From Trichoplax adhaerens (Eukaryota; Placozoa; Uniplacotomia; Trichoplacea; Trichoplacidae), in NCBI RefSeq assembly GCF_000150275.1, contig NW_002060948.1, positions 5,684,241 through 5,748,240 of the forward strand: 64,000 bases of DNA, given 5' to 3'. Each line of letters opens with the position of its first letter. The first letter of the stretch is position 1. This document shows positions 39,210 to 52,753 of this stretch, piece after piece. The notes below the pieces were generated by a model, which saw nothing but the letters and a program-made list of their open reading frames with translations, searched no databases and had not been told where the DNA came from. Made by a program: the position numbers and the translations under genes.

Positions 39210-40455
39210 ATGTCTACATCAAAATCAACAACCGATACCATAGTTGCTGATACAATGGTTCAAGGCTCTGATGATACTGAGAAAGTAAAAGCTGTCCGAG
39301 GTATCATACGGAGACTACAGAAATACTGGCTGGTTGGTACTTTACTCGGTATTACCCACTTCATTTTGGGCATTGTGGCGGTTGCTAATCCTTGTACGTT
39401 CGGCTCTCATGCCATTGGTTTGTCAGAATATGGGACTTGCTTCTGGCTTGCGGGAGTGGTAAGAAATACGTACATAGAAGTGCATGTCATGATCTATTAT
39501 TCAAACCATAGAATAGCTGTAATACTACAATTTGAGTTAAATATATGAAGGCTTTTGATACATAAATTGTATTGTCTGAACTTTACTTGACAGTCAGCGT
39601 CTTCAGTACAATCAATTTGATTGTGTACTATTCTTGATACTTTTTGTGTAGGTAACTTTACTGAGTATCGTAGGATTCTGTATCGCCTTGACAAGAAAAT
39701 TTACGGAAAGAAATGTATGAGCTGATTTTAAAATTAATCATCTCTGAAAAATTATCCATCGAAAATTTATATAAATAATATAGATTACTTTTCCTAATGG
39801 TACTAGCAACCTTATACGTAAAATTTAGCGTTATACGTTAAAGCGTTCAATTATTTTTACGTAAGAATCTTTTCCTGCTTATTTCATATTTTGATGGTTA
39901 TCCTTCATTTTGCCATCAAATTCTTTATGTAGTAACTGCTCATAGATATAAACAGTTTGTCAGAATATATCTTATGTGTATTTGATGTAGTAAGAACTGC
40001 ATGACCGGTATTTTATTATTATAATCTAACCATGGTAAAATTTATATCAATGGATAGATTAAAATTCATGGAGCTATGGCCGCTTTGGGAACTATTATGA
40101 CTATCGTAGGATATGTACTATTGGGAATTAATTTAACAAAACTGCTGGATTTAAAGAATGGTCAGGCTTATATCGTAAATTCATCCTGCACTGTAGCCGT
40201 AAGCCTAATTAAAACGTCGTCCATAATTATCACCCTTGGTTTATTTATTGTCGTTACAATCTACCTGATAATATGCGGATATACACTTCAGTCCTATTAC
40301 TACACCTCGGAAGACCTAATCAAACTCAGTAAATCTGGATTGCCTGTTCAGGTAGGCAGTATTTAAATTAGCTTTAAGTATTTTCAACTCAAATAAGAAG
40401 TGATGGTGAATGCCTATAAAGTTACAATCAGATTCTTTTACTTTAATAGGTGTAA
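39210..40455 (+). CDS. tetraspan membrane protein, CD20/MS4A-like plan (gene D)
   Basis: Exons, all phase 0: 39210-39458, 39652-39714, 40058-40351 and probably 40450-40455, about 203 residues. The N-terminus is Ser/Thr/Asp-rich. TM1 is about residues 41-59, the outer-loop motif NPCTFG is at 60-65 and TM2 starts at GTCFWLAGV. Exon 2 encodes VTLLSIVGFCIAL and eight more. Exon 3 begins IKIHGAMAALG with TM3, has NSSC in the second outer loop (about residue 148) and TM4 (SSIIITLGLFIVVTIYLIIC), and ends GLPVQ before gtaggc. The acceptor TTTACTTTAATAG at 40449 would add only V before TAA. Reading through the donor instead ends after four residues, so the tail is very short either way. A distant tail exon near 41038 is possible but weak. 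Confidence 0.8.
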
Positions 40456-42007
40456 ATTATGAAGAAATATTTTAAGATGACGTTGATAATAACTTTATTA
40501 TAACATGGGCTGAGATGTTCGAAATTTCGAGATTTATCAATATAACGAGTATTTGATTGTTCGATAACCATGGAATATTAGTATAAATTTTTTATAGAAA
40601 TATCGTTGCAGCCAAAAAATAAAAATTAGGCTGGTACACTAATAATTATAATGAATTAATATTATCACCGCAGTAATATTTCGTTATTAAGTTAAGTTAT
40701 GCAGCTAATTAATGTTTACGGTTAGTATTGTTTAGTTACTTTTTTCGGAAAATTTATTTCCGTGCCTGACTAAAATCGACCGTGTAGTTTAAAAAGGATT
40801 GTATACAGTATAATACATTAGCATATTATGACTTACCATGCAAATACCTGATAAATTCCTTTTCCTATGGGTTGAATAAAAGTATCGCAGGAAGTTAATT
40901 ATGCTTGATATTTTCTATAGATTTATGCCAGACGTTTTAGGTTGTGATCTTTACATGTATTTTTATGATTGTTTCATTTCGGAATCGTACTCTGAGTCTT
41001 TTCTGTCCTTGTTTATGTCTTTATCCTTGATATTTTAGTTCTGTTTATCTTATGTTACTTCCATGGCTATTTTATCTCATGGTTCGCTATTAAAAGTTAA
41101 TTCTGATCTCTGAATCTTCCTTTTATTAACTGGTATTGTGTGACTCCGTTTTCTGAAAGAGATTTATTCTGTATAATTATGCACGATACACTGTGCAAGA
41201 CCATAAGGTAAAACTCTGCTTTGAGCATCTATGATCATGAGGATAATTTACAGATACCTTGAAGTATTTTTGGTTCTGGTCAGCCTTTTAATAGTTGATT
41301 AAATAGATTATAAAATTTTGACATACTCGTATATTAAGAAAAACTGCTCAGAAAAATGGTAGCTAATTTGGAAGACATATATTAGTATCACTTCATTATT
41401 GCTTTTGTGGTGTAATAGCTCTCCATGATTATCAGTGGACTTGTCGCGATATACTGTAATTCAGCATTGAGATAATTATCATTAGTGGCCTATATCATAA
41501 TATTGTCAATGCAAGCAATATATTACCCTCGTAATACAGTAGTTCGCTTACATACACGATTATTATGGTAGTGCTTCGTTTCCTTCTTACCAGATTTAAA
41601 ACAGATGTTAAAAGAATACAGAGATTAGGTTGTGAATATTATGCAATATTCAGTAAGTGTGAGACATCAAACCTAACATCGATTTCTGAGTTTCGTTTTG
41701 TATTCCCGTAAAGTTATTCTAGGACTGCCTCAATAACTTATCGCGAATGATTATAAAGAATGTGGATTATTGTAGAATATCACACTCTAGTCATCAATTA
41801 TACAGTATATCATTTTCTAATACCTCAGTCTGTTCAATGAGGAAATGAAATTGTCGGGTTTCCTGTACTGCTAGAGTAACAGCTCTGTATGTTCCGAATA
41901 TATTTTTAAGATTTTAAGCAGAGCTGTGATATATACCAATCACGAAATTCCAAATTTTAGAAAAATAAGGGCTTTATTGAATCTTATACAAAGATTAACT
42001 ACACACA

Positions 42008-42475
42008 GCTCTACTTTAGCCGAATACTACTACTAAAGACTTCTAGAACGAACTAACAGAATAATCTAAAGTTGCATGCTTTCATACTTTCCGTAGCATT
42101 CGCAGCTACAATCCGCATGGCAACCTTTTACCTTATTTTACACATAGTTAAATTATTCTTAGTAAGACTATTCTACTGCGGACCATCATTAATCCAATAT
42201 TGATACGATTATAGTACTTACGTAGACATTATTCACACCAGCCAAAGTACAATGAATTAACCATATCCTAATATATGATTTACAGTTCTATTTTTACCTA
42301 TAGCCATATTAGTAACTCAACAGCTTACTGTACTGTATATAGTCATCTGTACTCTAGCATAGAGTCTCTATCACTATAGTCTATAGTTACAGCTACCAAA
42401 TATCTCTTAGGATAAATATCTACCGTACATTATACTACACATGGCTAACAGTCTACAATCACAATACTAAGTTAC
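42008..42475 (+). repeat. 470-bp dispersed repeat, copy 2
   Basis: Homologous to 22228-22698 in the same orientation. Differences are scattered substitutions and small indels (for example an extra ACTGT before ATATAGTCATC). It was either copied independently or carried along when DNA between gene units was duplicated. Confidence 0.75.
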
Positions 42476-43618
42476 ATTACAAGAGCTTATCGTGTAAATA
42501 ACGATGAATTACTCACGTATTTGACAGTAATTTACAACTATATTTGCAAGGAATACTGGGTTCAATAATTCAGAATAACGAAATCAAAACGCTATGTTTA
42601 AAACCAATGTAATTGAATGGCAACTAAGACCACTGATTCAGTTTAATACCAGTATTTTTAATTATAATTAGTTTTATCTATCTTTTGATCTTAGTCTATG
42701 TCCCAATGAATGCTAATTTTTATAAGTGCGCTAACTAACTACTAGCAGTTAGATTTGATTACGATTAGAAGTAAAATTGTTTTATCTGTTGTTGTAGGCT
42801 AGAATATACTTCATATGATTCAATAGTAAAAGCTATGCGCTGTTTGTATGATTGTAAGTGTTGTAGTAAGAATTTATCTATAAATTTGGTATAGATTAGA
42901 GCTTAATAAAGTAGCAAATTATCTACGTTAGCATTCCAGTGCTAATGACGTTGCTAGTGCTGATTATTTTACAGAAACTCTCACACCTTTATGGTGTATT
43001 ATTTTAAGAGGATGTAGACAGGATTTGAGGCGACTTAAATCTATTTTATTTTGTTCATTTAATAATTTCTGTGCCGTATTGAGTACTACCAGACGTCGCT
43101 ACAGTCAGTGAATGCTACCGTTGTACGCCTACAAACGTATTGAGTCCATCAATATTGACTAATCGTTTAGGATTGCTATTTTATATTAATTTTTCCTTAA
43201 TTTTTTTTTCACCCTAAATCGCCTATCTAGTATGTATTCGCTCTTGTAAAGCTATTAGGTAATCAACCGACTGCTATAAGGAATAGCAAATACAAGCTGC
43301 TAACCGATTTAAATGGTATAATTTCTGCCACATATTGAATGAAAGCTGGCAACGACTTCTTTGACTCTATTTAAATGTCAGGGAAATCACAATCGCGTTA
43401 CAATGTCCCAATGAATTCCCGACATTTTTTCTTTCAACAGACTTCCAGTTAATTATGAAAAAAAGCATTATTTATAAAAATGATAATAGCTTATTATTCA
43501 TAGTCGGCATTACTGTACAGTACATTATCCTGTTCTTTTACCGCTTCAGTAATAAACAGTGATACGTTCTGGGCAAAGTTGACTAATTTATAGTTTGCTG
43601 AGATTTTACAATAGCACA

Positions 43619-43797
43619 ACAAGTAGCAGCTAATCGCAATTGGTAGTTAAGCATGAGTACCAATAACGTAGCAATGCTAGTGTTACGTGGTGGACATTGA
43701 ATTTAGAATAGGACAAGACGTAGCCACTAATCACAATTGGCAGTTAACCACGAGTACCAATAATGCATCAATGCTAGTTTTACGTAGTGGACATTGA
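43619..43797 (+). repeat. two-copy tandem repeat, period 94 bp
   Basis: Copies at 43619-43700 and 43713-43797 share ACAATTGG/GCAATTGG, AGTTAA, GAGTACCAATAA, CAATGCTAGT, TTACGT and GTGGACATTGA. They are separated by 12 bp. Confidence 0.8.
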
Positions 43798-45844
43798 TGA
43801 TGGTTCTGAATGTTTAACGTTAATGCTTGCTTTTGTCACTTTGTATTTCACGATTAGAGAGCAACTTATATATTTGATCAGAATCTTTAAAGATACACGG
43901 ATACGTACATAAGGATTAAAACAGATCGGAATCAATACACGTTAGAGCAGCTTATAAGATGATGGACAGATACATGGGTTATAGCGGCTCTAGAATAATT
44001 AGAAGTTCTATCTAGCCGATTTCTCCGAATAACGAGGCAATTAAAATAACAATCCAAGTTAAAGATGTTTTATTGTTCTATCTACAGTACTTAATAGCCT
44101 TCCGCGCTTAATACTTGTAGATCTATGGCAGATGCGTCAGTATATTATTACATTCCTGATGATTAGCTATTCATTGCCGTTTCATAGTGAATTAGAAATA
44201 TCATAGCATAGGGGTAGAATAACTATAAATATGAACTGCTCGTCCATTTTGACCTTATAGCTTCAAGGGTCGCTCTATCCTGAAACACCGTTCATTGTGT
44301 TGAATTACCGCTGTATCTCTGTAAGTCGAAAAGTAGGTTTAATTATTTTCTTGATGCTCCAGATGCAATCAAATACGTTCTTTTGCAATATTAGCATTAT
44401 GTACGGCATCATTTCTACAATATTGACTGCCTTTAATGATCATTTATTATACAATAAAATCCGCTACGCTATAAGTAAAACTGTGGCTAGTTACTTTCCA
44501 TTCTAATGGCGATGATCTAATTTATGCCGAATTGCTCTGCGATAGCTTGCTATGATTCTATTAGCAAAATTAGTACGGTAGTAGATTACGCAATATCCTT
44601 ATTTTTTGAGGCAAAATTCAGGTTAGTCGAAATTGTTTGCATATTTTGAACCATTGCCGATACCAATATATTTACAAATCTTTCCTCAATGATTTAGAGT
44701 TTATCGGAATAATTACAGTATGACTATTTCAAAGATTTAAAATATTATACCGATCCGTAGTAGGATGACTACAGTATATAGAATGGGTTGTGTATATCAG
44801 AGATATTATTTCTGGTACATTGATAAATCATAGGGCGTAAAGGCGGGATGAAAATGGTTTAGGCACTTTTGAGATATGTACCACTAATCATTAATGATCT
44901 AATGTATGATGTTATAATTAGACAGAAAGCTGTTTTAATACCATAACTGATGGAATGTTATAATTCAATTGATTGCAGTTAAGATGTCAGAATCATGGTC
45001 CTAAGCCCTAGGCCAGGCATCAATTACGCTATCACATCGACTTAATTCAGGAAATAGTAGGGCTTGGTCTGCCTTTATTTAGCGGTGTTTAAAGTACTAT
45101 TTAATTCCTAATCTTATATTTCTAACATCAACTCAGTTGAGAAACAGACTTAACAATAACCGTAAATATTTTCATAACGTAGATAGTACAAACTTTGCTC
45201 GGTTCTTGTTAGTATCGTAGGGTACATTCAATTACATTAGGTAACTTTGCTCAAATACATATCCAAGATAAATTTAATTCATACATTATTTAGTCTTAAA
45301 TTACTTATAATGAATTACTTAGAGGAAATGCTTTGCCTAAAGATATATTCACTACAGAGTTGAGGGCCATTATACTCATATAAAGTACTATATATTTGCA
45401 AATGAAATCATACGTCTACGAGAACATGATTAGCTGGAACTGAATATCTATAGTCAAATCACACGCGAATAAAGTACGATAATATGCTAGTATAGTTTCA
45501 GCTGTCCCTGTATTGCTCTTATACTGAATCATAAATATTTTATAATAAATAAATATCTGTCGTAAATATCTTTTTGATACGAAGAATTAAAATAGCACTG
45601 TAATTACTTTTTACAATTTCATAAATGTTACGATAACTGCATATTGATATAAGCGCTAATTTACGCAGACTGATAGCATTGAATCAAATCTATTCTATTC
45701 CGCATCACGTTTTGCAATAGCATACCATTTACTGATCTTCTATAACTCAATAGATCGCTTTCCTAGGGCAATACTGATATTAGCTTTGGTCAAAATTAAG
45801 TTTTAAGTTGAAGACAACTTTCTTCTTGCAACTTAACAGTGAGC

Positions 45845-47493
45845 ATGTCTACGTCTACGCGACATGTAAATATTCCAAATGATCACGAATTTACTGAGAA
45901 TAGGTCTACTGTGTCATCGATGAACAACCTTAAAGCACTTTGCTTCATCACTTACGCGATTGCCTTAATCCAAATTGCTCTTGCTATCTCCGGACTTATA
46001 CTTCCTTGCAAATTTGGGATCTACATCATCAGTTTCAACCGGTTTGGTAATACCTACTGGATTGCAGGGCCGGTACGTTCTTTATGTGCTTTGTTGTTAT
46101 TCGCTGGATAAATTGATAATATCATAATTTGCAATATTAGTTGCAATATAGGGATTTTATTAATTTCCTTCGAGCTAAGATTTAAAAATTTTACGTTGGC
46201 GCGATTAAGAATCAAATCTTATTTCTAAACCTAGCCAATGCACCGAGGATGAAGCACGTTGAATATTTATAATATCAAACTGCTTGAACCATATCTAACG
46301 ATTGCGTTGTTTATAGGTGCTTCTCTATACCTTCTTAGTTGGATCTACAATCCCAAAAAATAATTCTGGTATGAATAATGTAAGAACATTATCATATAAT
46401 GGCAAATACAGTAACTTTTAATAATGCATATCGTACCCTTATATTGAGTATAATTATCTGGCCGAAAGTATCATACATTAATTGTCTTAATCGAATGGAT
46501 AACGGTTTAAAGGAACACTTTTAAATATAAGAAATTCTTATGTGATCTTAACAGCACTTGCAGTCGGCATTTATTTAACTTATCCCCTTTAATTTACATG
46601 ATTAGTATTGTACAAACTTTCTCATATGTGTTTTAGTCTTGAAACATGGTGAATACTCGTATTTAATTTCAGGACATGGTAGATTAATTTACTGCATAAT
46701 GTGTTTCTTATGTAGTTGTAAGCATAATTCTCATATGGTTGAATTCTATAAAAATAACATAACAATTATCTTATCAATCTGATACGCTACGAATTGATTA
46801 TTTCCCCCTAAATATTTTCTGCAAAATAGTTATAGCAAGGTGCAAACATGTATTCGTATAGTGCGGTAATAAGCGCTGCATTTTGTAATAGCATAATTCC
46901 AAAGTGTTCTGTCCTTGATTTAAATCTTTCTAGATATCATTTATCAAGATGGGAGCTTTTCTATGTGCGTTATGCATAATAGCCGGGTTTGTAATTTTAG
47001 GTCAAACTCTAAAGGTAGCTGGCTTTCTAATAGCGGATTTAGATTCTGACGATATCTTTCACAGCGACGTTTGCAAAATACCCTTGAATCAAGCTTATAC
47101 GCCTGCTTTGCTAGTCACTATTCTACAACTCTGCATTCATATTTTTTATTTTGGAGTCTGCATCAAGTTTATAAGGATAAGTAACAGTCCAAGTGTATCG
47201 CTAGAGAGAAATTCTGGCCATAGCTTACTTATGGTAATGCAACCTAAGCTACCAATTATTAATTTTTTATGATCATGATCTTAATATGGACAGTTAATGA
47301 TTATCTAAAGTTTGGTTAGCATTAACAGCGATATTATCATTATTATTTATATCTGCAGATACAACCACTACCAGAAGAAGCTCCACCCTATGAATTTTGC
47401 GATAATACTCAGTACAGAGCTGCATTCGCAATAGATAAAAGACTGCCAGAAAGTGATATAGATCAAACTCACGATAACAGTTCAAGTTTGTAA
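45845..47493 (+). CDS. tetraspan membrane protein, CD20/MS4A-like plan (gene E)
   Basis: Exons, all phase 0: 45845-46072, 46317-46379, 46934-47233 and 47359-47493, 241 residues. TM1 is residues 30-53, with LPCKFG following (cysteine 55). TM2 starts at YWIAGP (71-76) and continues VLLYTFLVGSTI in exon 2. Exon 3 has TM3 (GAFLCALCIIAGFVILG), an outer loop with DVCKIPLNQAYTP and TM4 (ALLVTILQLCIHIFYFGVCI). The tail exon begins IQPLPEEAPPYEFC and is acidic with many Ser/Asp at the end. Donors are gtacgt, gtaaga and gtaatg. It pairs with F and G by its second loop and tail. The tyrosine motif YEFC could be a sorting or adaptor site, which is inference. Confidence 0.85.
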
Positions 47494-49163
47494 TGATAGC
47501 GATACCATATGATCATTTTTATTACTGCTACTGCTTCTAGGCTTTTGCAGTGTGGACTAAGCACATAAAAATTCATTTGAACTCTCTTCTTTCTAAACTA
47601 GTTGTAGTATAAAGTACCATTAATGTAACAATTTAAGATCCCGAAGCTATGCAATTAGATATTTTTGAATTATTAACGATATCTAAGAACTTTAGTGAAC
47701 GGTACCCAAAAGCACCAATTTCTTCGGATGTGGATCCATGATTAGATCAATTTCAAGGTACAACTAGAAGGAAAAATACTCTCTCGCAAGAGATTTATTG
47801 ATTTAACTGTGCATTCATAATAACCGTATATATACTATAGTTTATATGATAAAGTACTACGAACTGTTTGGATGTGAATTCTAAATCAAATATTTTCTAG
47901 TAATTATGATGATATTAATGTAACTACAGTTACCTTAGAATAGAATAAAGCTATGATATCACCAAATACTTGGCGTTACAATGCATATGAAAGATGGTGT
48001 AGTTCGACTGGTAATACTGGTTGTCCCCATCTATAGTGAATCTTATCAGTAATGGTAGCAAATTTTGTTCATTAATGACAGCATAATTTATACTACTTTG
48101 TCATAGAGTACAGGATGAACCTGAACGTTTAATCTACGTTCTAATTTAATTATTAAAATAGATAGGCCCAATTTATAGTATTATAAATATAGTAACATTG
48201 AACCTATGTGAAATCTATCTTGAGGGATATGATAAATCATCAGTTTAATTTAAAATACTTTAAAATGATAAATTTAATCCGATATCCCAACGCCTCTGCG
48301 TAGCATATAAAAGTTGTTGTAGTTTGATAGATTAGTAATGGAACGGTTCAAATTTAGGGTTAGGATTCTGAAGGGAGGAAGACAACACGTAGATTTTTCT
48401 CAATCGCGATTAACTATTCCATTTTGGATAATTTTGGGGGTTAAAGCAGTCAATTTTCCCCTTCGATAATTCTTTAAAATGCTTTGAGGTTTTCTGTCAA
48501 AATTATGATGAATTGATGTTTTTTCTTGGCTTCAGTTGGAATTCAAAGTATTTACGGAGTACTAGTCTCAATAATTACTCGTCATACTTACTCAGCTTGT
48601 AGCCGCTTTAGCAAATAAATAAAGCCTAGCTTAACCTTCATTTCATTTGAGCTTGATTTCCATTAAATATTACTACCGCAATTGCATTTAAATTGCCTAT
48701 TGTGATTTAGAAGGTAAAATAAAGTGAATCATAGGGTGAAGAGATAGAATCTACTATTATGAAAGTTGTAGTGAAAGGTTTAGAACTTAATAAACTAAGA
48801 TTGAATTTAGAAAATCAACGGTTATGAAATCGAATTATATCTATAGCATTTTCTGGCCCATACATATATATAATTATTTTCAGTTGCTATCATCTCTGAA
48901 TTTTAGTGCCATATCTGCTAATTCTATCTCAAGTTTTCGCGAAATGCTCTTATCGTAAAGTACACAACTCTTCTTCCTGGCTAGAACTATTTAGCTAATA
49001 TTTATATAAATATTTCGTAATTTTATAATTATATCAGCTATTAATAGCAATTTTTCTGCAGTTGTAAGATGAAATTTCATCTCATCATCGTTCCATATCT
49101 TTCATTTTAAATTTTTCCTTTCTATTTATGATGAAGTTGGGATACTTTTATTTCGATATCTGC

Positions 49164-49391
49164 TCAAAGGCTGATGTTGTGATCGACATAATGACCTCCA
49201 AAGAGGTGATAATTACCAATGACTACGCGGGTAGCCAAAAGGAGAATTAGTAAACATGCTAACATGCCGATCAGAAACTGATGTTGATCAAACGAAAAGT
49301 ACTGAACTAAAAACCTCCGTAAACAGCTGGCGGTAAAATTAAACCTTAATTTTAGAGTTACCACATCACCAATATCAATTTCGTATCTCAT
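49164..49391 (-). CDS. hypothetical 75-residue ORF with one membrane segment
   Basis: Starts at an ATG (49391) and ends in TGA. It has a charged N-terminal half and one strongly hydrophobic segment, FLIGMLACLLILLLATRVVI, then a His-rich end. Codon use is more balanced than in neighbouring chance frames. No family is recognised, and an ORF of this size can occur by chance. Confidence 0.25.
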   Translation of the reverse strand: MRYEIDIGDVVTLKLRFNFTASCLRRFLVQYFSFDQHQFLIGMLACLLILLLATRVVIGNYHLFGGHYVDHNISL

Positions 49392-49754
49392 TTGGAATCA
49401 TTTTTAAGTTAGCACCCTGAGGTAGAGATTTCAGTATTTCATACTGATCGTTTTCCTTGTAATGCTTTGACTGATACATTATATTTAACAATCAAGAGAT
49501 TTTTGCTCTTGTGGTGGCGTAATCTAATTCAGCAGCGTATGAAATCTGCTATGGCCAAACTATTTTCCGTTTTTCTATTTCTTCATTATACAATAGTAAA
49601 TAATATAGGACACCTGCTATTAAATATAGTAGGCAATGTGGAGTCCAGTTCATGTGTCTAGAACAACATTAGTTATTTTTCTGTAAGTTATGGGCTACCG
49701 GTGAGAAGAATGAAATTATGAGAAGAAATTAGTTCATAAATTAACATGATTATT

Positions 49755-49762
49755 TATAAAAG
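49755..49762 (+). promoter_or_regulatory. TATA-like box upstream of gene F
   Basis: TATAAAAG 944 bp before the gene F start codon. A T-rich stretch and AG immediately precede that ATG (50701-50702), suggesting a 5' untranslated intron between this promoter and the coding exon. Confidence 0.3.
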
Positions 49763-50705
49763 TTGAATAATTTCCTGTAACAGTTCTACTAATATTATCT
49801 CTGGAACAGTCGCGTATGTGATGCAAGGGCACCTTATGGTTAAAGAGTACTTAACGCAAGTCTGAAAATTTTTACTTCTGTGTTTAATAGTAAAAATCGA
49901 ACCCTACTATCATCTGATAGATTTCCTATTTTGTTACAGCTTTTAATTTGAAAATTTAAGAATATTGGACCCAGCAATTAGACCTGTCAATTTGGTATAT
50001 TTTTGGTTAGTATAGTACTTAACTTTAGAAAATTTAAGTTTGGTTTAGTTTTTGCTACTGTAATCACATTTCATCTTATAGATTTACTTTGAATGAACAA
50101 CTCATGGACATTAAACAAAAATCCTATTACAGCTACTATTTCTAATAGAAAGTGAAAAATATTACATTAACATGATACTATTTAGTAATCCAATCTACTT
50201 AACACAAGGCATCACTTCTATCATTATGACTATTAAACCTGATTACATTTTCCGCTTTTAATAAGAAACTTTTAAAAATAGAAATAGCTAAAATTTTAAT
50301 CTTTGATTTGTGTACGTGACTACTTGATTTAAAGTGCATCAGAGAATTGATCTAACTTTGTATGCCCACCGTAATTAGCGTTTTGTCTCCTAATTAGTCT
50401 TTTTAATTTACATAGAATATGCTGTACTGTAAAATTAATTTTGAAGGCTACAAAAGTAAAAATGAAGAATGAATGGCTACGAAAACACATTCCGAATATA
50501 TTATAGAATTTAGAAAAGTTATTATCGCGACTTAAAATTTTTCATTTCACCTTTTGAGCGATTACATATGTAATAATTTTGTCCAAATGATGATGTTTAG
50601 AGAATTCAATGATAGTTTTTCTTGCTTTATGTTTTTTAAAAAGTAAATAGTATCAACAAGCACTTGGCCAGTATAAGTTAATAAGTCTTTCATTTTTTTT
50701 AGAAA

Positions 50706-52214
50706 ATGGCAACTTGCAGTCGGAAATTAGCAAGTAGTATTAAAGTACTTTGTGGCATTGCTGTATTATTTAGTTTAGTCCAGTTGGTAATTACCGCTAT
50801 TAGCTTTACCAAACCTTGTCCAATCGGGCTCTATTTCACTAGTTACACTCAATATGGAAATGGTTTTTGGGTTGGAGGACCGGTAAGTTTATTAATCACT
50901 TCTGTTTATCTTTATTACATATTTAAAAATCATGTTTATAATTAAAATAGTTTGAATACTATGGAAGTCAAATTGATTTGTTATAATTAACTACAATTAG
51001 GTTATTGATACAGTATTAGATACAGCAAAACTAATCGATTAGGTACTTGGAATAAGTTTCAAAATAATAAGCGATTATGTAGCTACTATCCTTGCTATTT
51101 TCTTTCAACTCTACGATTCACTACTAAAATTTAGATTCACCTATTTTAAATTGTTTGCAGATATTTTTATTATCCGCGTTTATCACTTATGTTGCCCAAC
51201 ACTCATACTTTTCTACAAGGAGGGTAAGGCATTAATTGTCCACATTATCATTACTGATTATATTCAGTCCAATAAGAACAGTTCAATATCTATAGATAAT
51301 AGAAATTCTGATGTAATAGCTACGTACTTTGCTATCTTTAAGTTCACGATACAACGATTGGGAGGTCCCCATCAAAGCCTTCACGATGTAATCCATTTCT
51401 GGAAATCTAATTTTCTTATCATATTTAAATCCGGTTACATTAGGTTGTTTGCGTGAAGGCGGCTGCATATTTATGCGTAGCATGCATCATCGGCGGAGTT
51501 GTGGTAGTTAGATTGGCTATACGGTCACTTGATGTATTACAGTCATACAGAAAAGTTATACGTTTTAATTGCGGTGTTTCTCAAGTTCCGATGTCACAAA
51601 TCTATGGGCCATTTATAGCTACATCTAGTATGCTGGTTATTTTCTATGCATTCTATCTTGTACTTTGCCTGTGCATCATAAGAATAGATGGCCTCGAACT
51701 TGAAAGCATTAAAACTTCGATTCACATCGGCCAAGCATACTCGTACATGGTAAGCATGGTGTATTTTAAAACGAAATATTGATTTTCTCGCTAAGTGATA
51801 CGTATTGCTGTAATTTTAAAATAAGTTGATATGAAAACAATGAAATATTCAATTTGGCTCATAGCTAGTGCTTAAGAGTAGAAAAATAATTTTAAAAAGA
51901 TATTCTACCAAAGTTACTGAATGTGCCATTACTATCAATTAATTTAAATGAATTTTTGTTCGCATTTGTAAAATTACGGTATTGCTTTACTTTTGATGCT
52001 TATTTATTAGTTAGTTCTTGTGTTTATATTATAAGTATTGATAGGGTTGTAAATTTTATTCTTTTGTATGGAATAATTATCATGATATGAACTATGCATT
52101 TAATGTTTCTAGAAGAAGCAACCCATATCTTCGTACGAGAATAGCGCTCGAACAAGTAATACATTAGAAAAGGACAGCGAAGCGGGCATACAGGATGCCA
52201 ATGCAACCACCTAA
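50706..52214 (+). CDS. tetraspan membrane protein, CD20/MS4A-like plan (gene F)
   Basis: Exons, all phase 0: 50706-50882, 51161-51223, 51444-51749 and 52113-52214, 215 residues. It has the shortest N-terminus of the array (MATCSRKLASSIK before TM1 at about 14-34). KPCPIGLY follows, then FWVGGP at the start of TM2, completed by IFLLSAFITYVA in exon 2. Exon 3 has TM3 (AYLCVACIIGGVVVVRLAI), an outer loop with FNCGVSQVPMSQIYGP and TM4 (MLVIFYAFYLVLCLCIIRI). The tail exon, after TTTCTAG, begins KKQPISSYENS and ends with the stop at 52212-52214. That tail matches EIPSYEQC of gene G and APPYEFC of gene E. A long pyrimidine run and AG just before the ATG suggest a 5' untranslated exon upstream. Confidence 0.85.
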
Positions 52215-52753
52215 ATATAGTATACTGGTAATGCTTAAACATAAACGGATGGCCTTTAATATCTTTCAATTATATTTTATTACAACGTTAGTATCATTTT
52301 GCACATAATTCTGTATGTATTAGTGGTTAATGGACTGCTTCTATGGAAAGGTTCAAAGGTTAGCTTATTAAATTGCAATAGTTTGCGATTATTAATAACC
52401 TCTAAAAATGTCAGGGTTAGAAAGGATGAATGTGTGAATAATCTTTAATTTATATCAGTCTGGATGGCTTAGACAAGGATTGTATTATCTATAATAGTTT
52501 TACTGCATCTATCGCAATTAAATCATATGCTAGTAAAATTTTACTTTGTGGTTCAGTTTTTTTCATTTCAATTTCTTAGATATTTCCACCTATCCTGTAC
52601 CTATGTATTTATAGCAACGGCTAAGAGTTAAAATTTTGTGTTGGGATTTATTTCAAATATTAAGCTCTTGCTCATATTTACAGAATAAATCTAAGTCCAT
52701 AATAGACTTAAATTACTAGTTTGATCAGAACTAGTTGTCCACTTTTATTACAG

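Larger units (their letters stand above)
40456..45844. other. intergenic between genes D and E
   Basis: No supportable gene in 5.4 kb. It contains copy 2 of the 470-bp dispersed repeat, a two-copy tandem repeat at 43619-43797 and a short palindromic TACAG run near 43513. Confidence 0.4.
47494..50705. other. intergenic between genes E and F
   Basis: No certain gene. A TATAAAAG lies at 49755-49762, about 950 bp upstream of gene F, a distance like that of the A and G TATA boxes. Two open frames at 49164-49391 (minus) and about 49410-49661 (plus) have balanced composition; the first is listed separately. Confidence 0.35.

Noticed and set aside
41038-41103. Alternative tail exon for gene D after TATTTTAG
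   Set aside because: It lacks the QP and Y-E features of other tails, and the acceptor at 40449 is closer and stronger.
49410-49661. Plus-strand open frame with LLLWWRNLIQQRMKSAM, vaguely like the first membrane helix of ABC transporters
   Set aside because: The resemblance is limited to a short hydrophobic and basic stretch; no ATP-binding motifs or further exons are nearby.
52580-52625. Acceptor TTTCTTAG followed by IFPPILYLCIYSNG as a gene F tail
   Set aside because: The exon at 52113-52214 matches the E and G tails much better.
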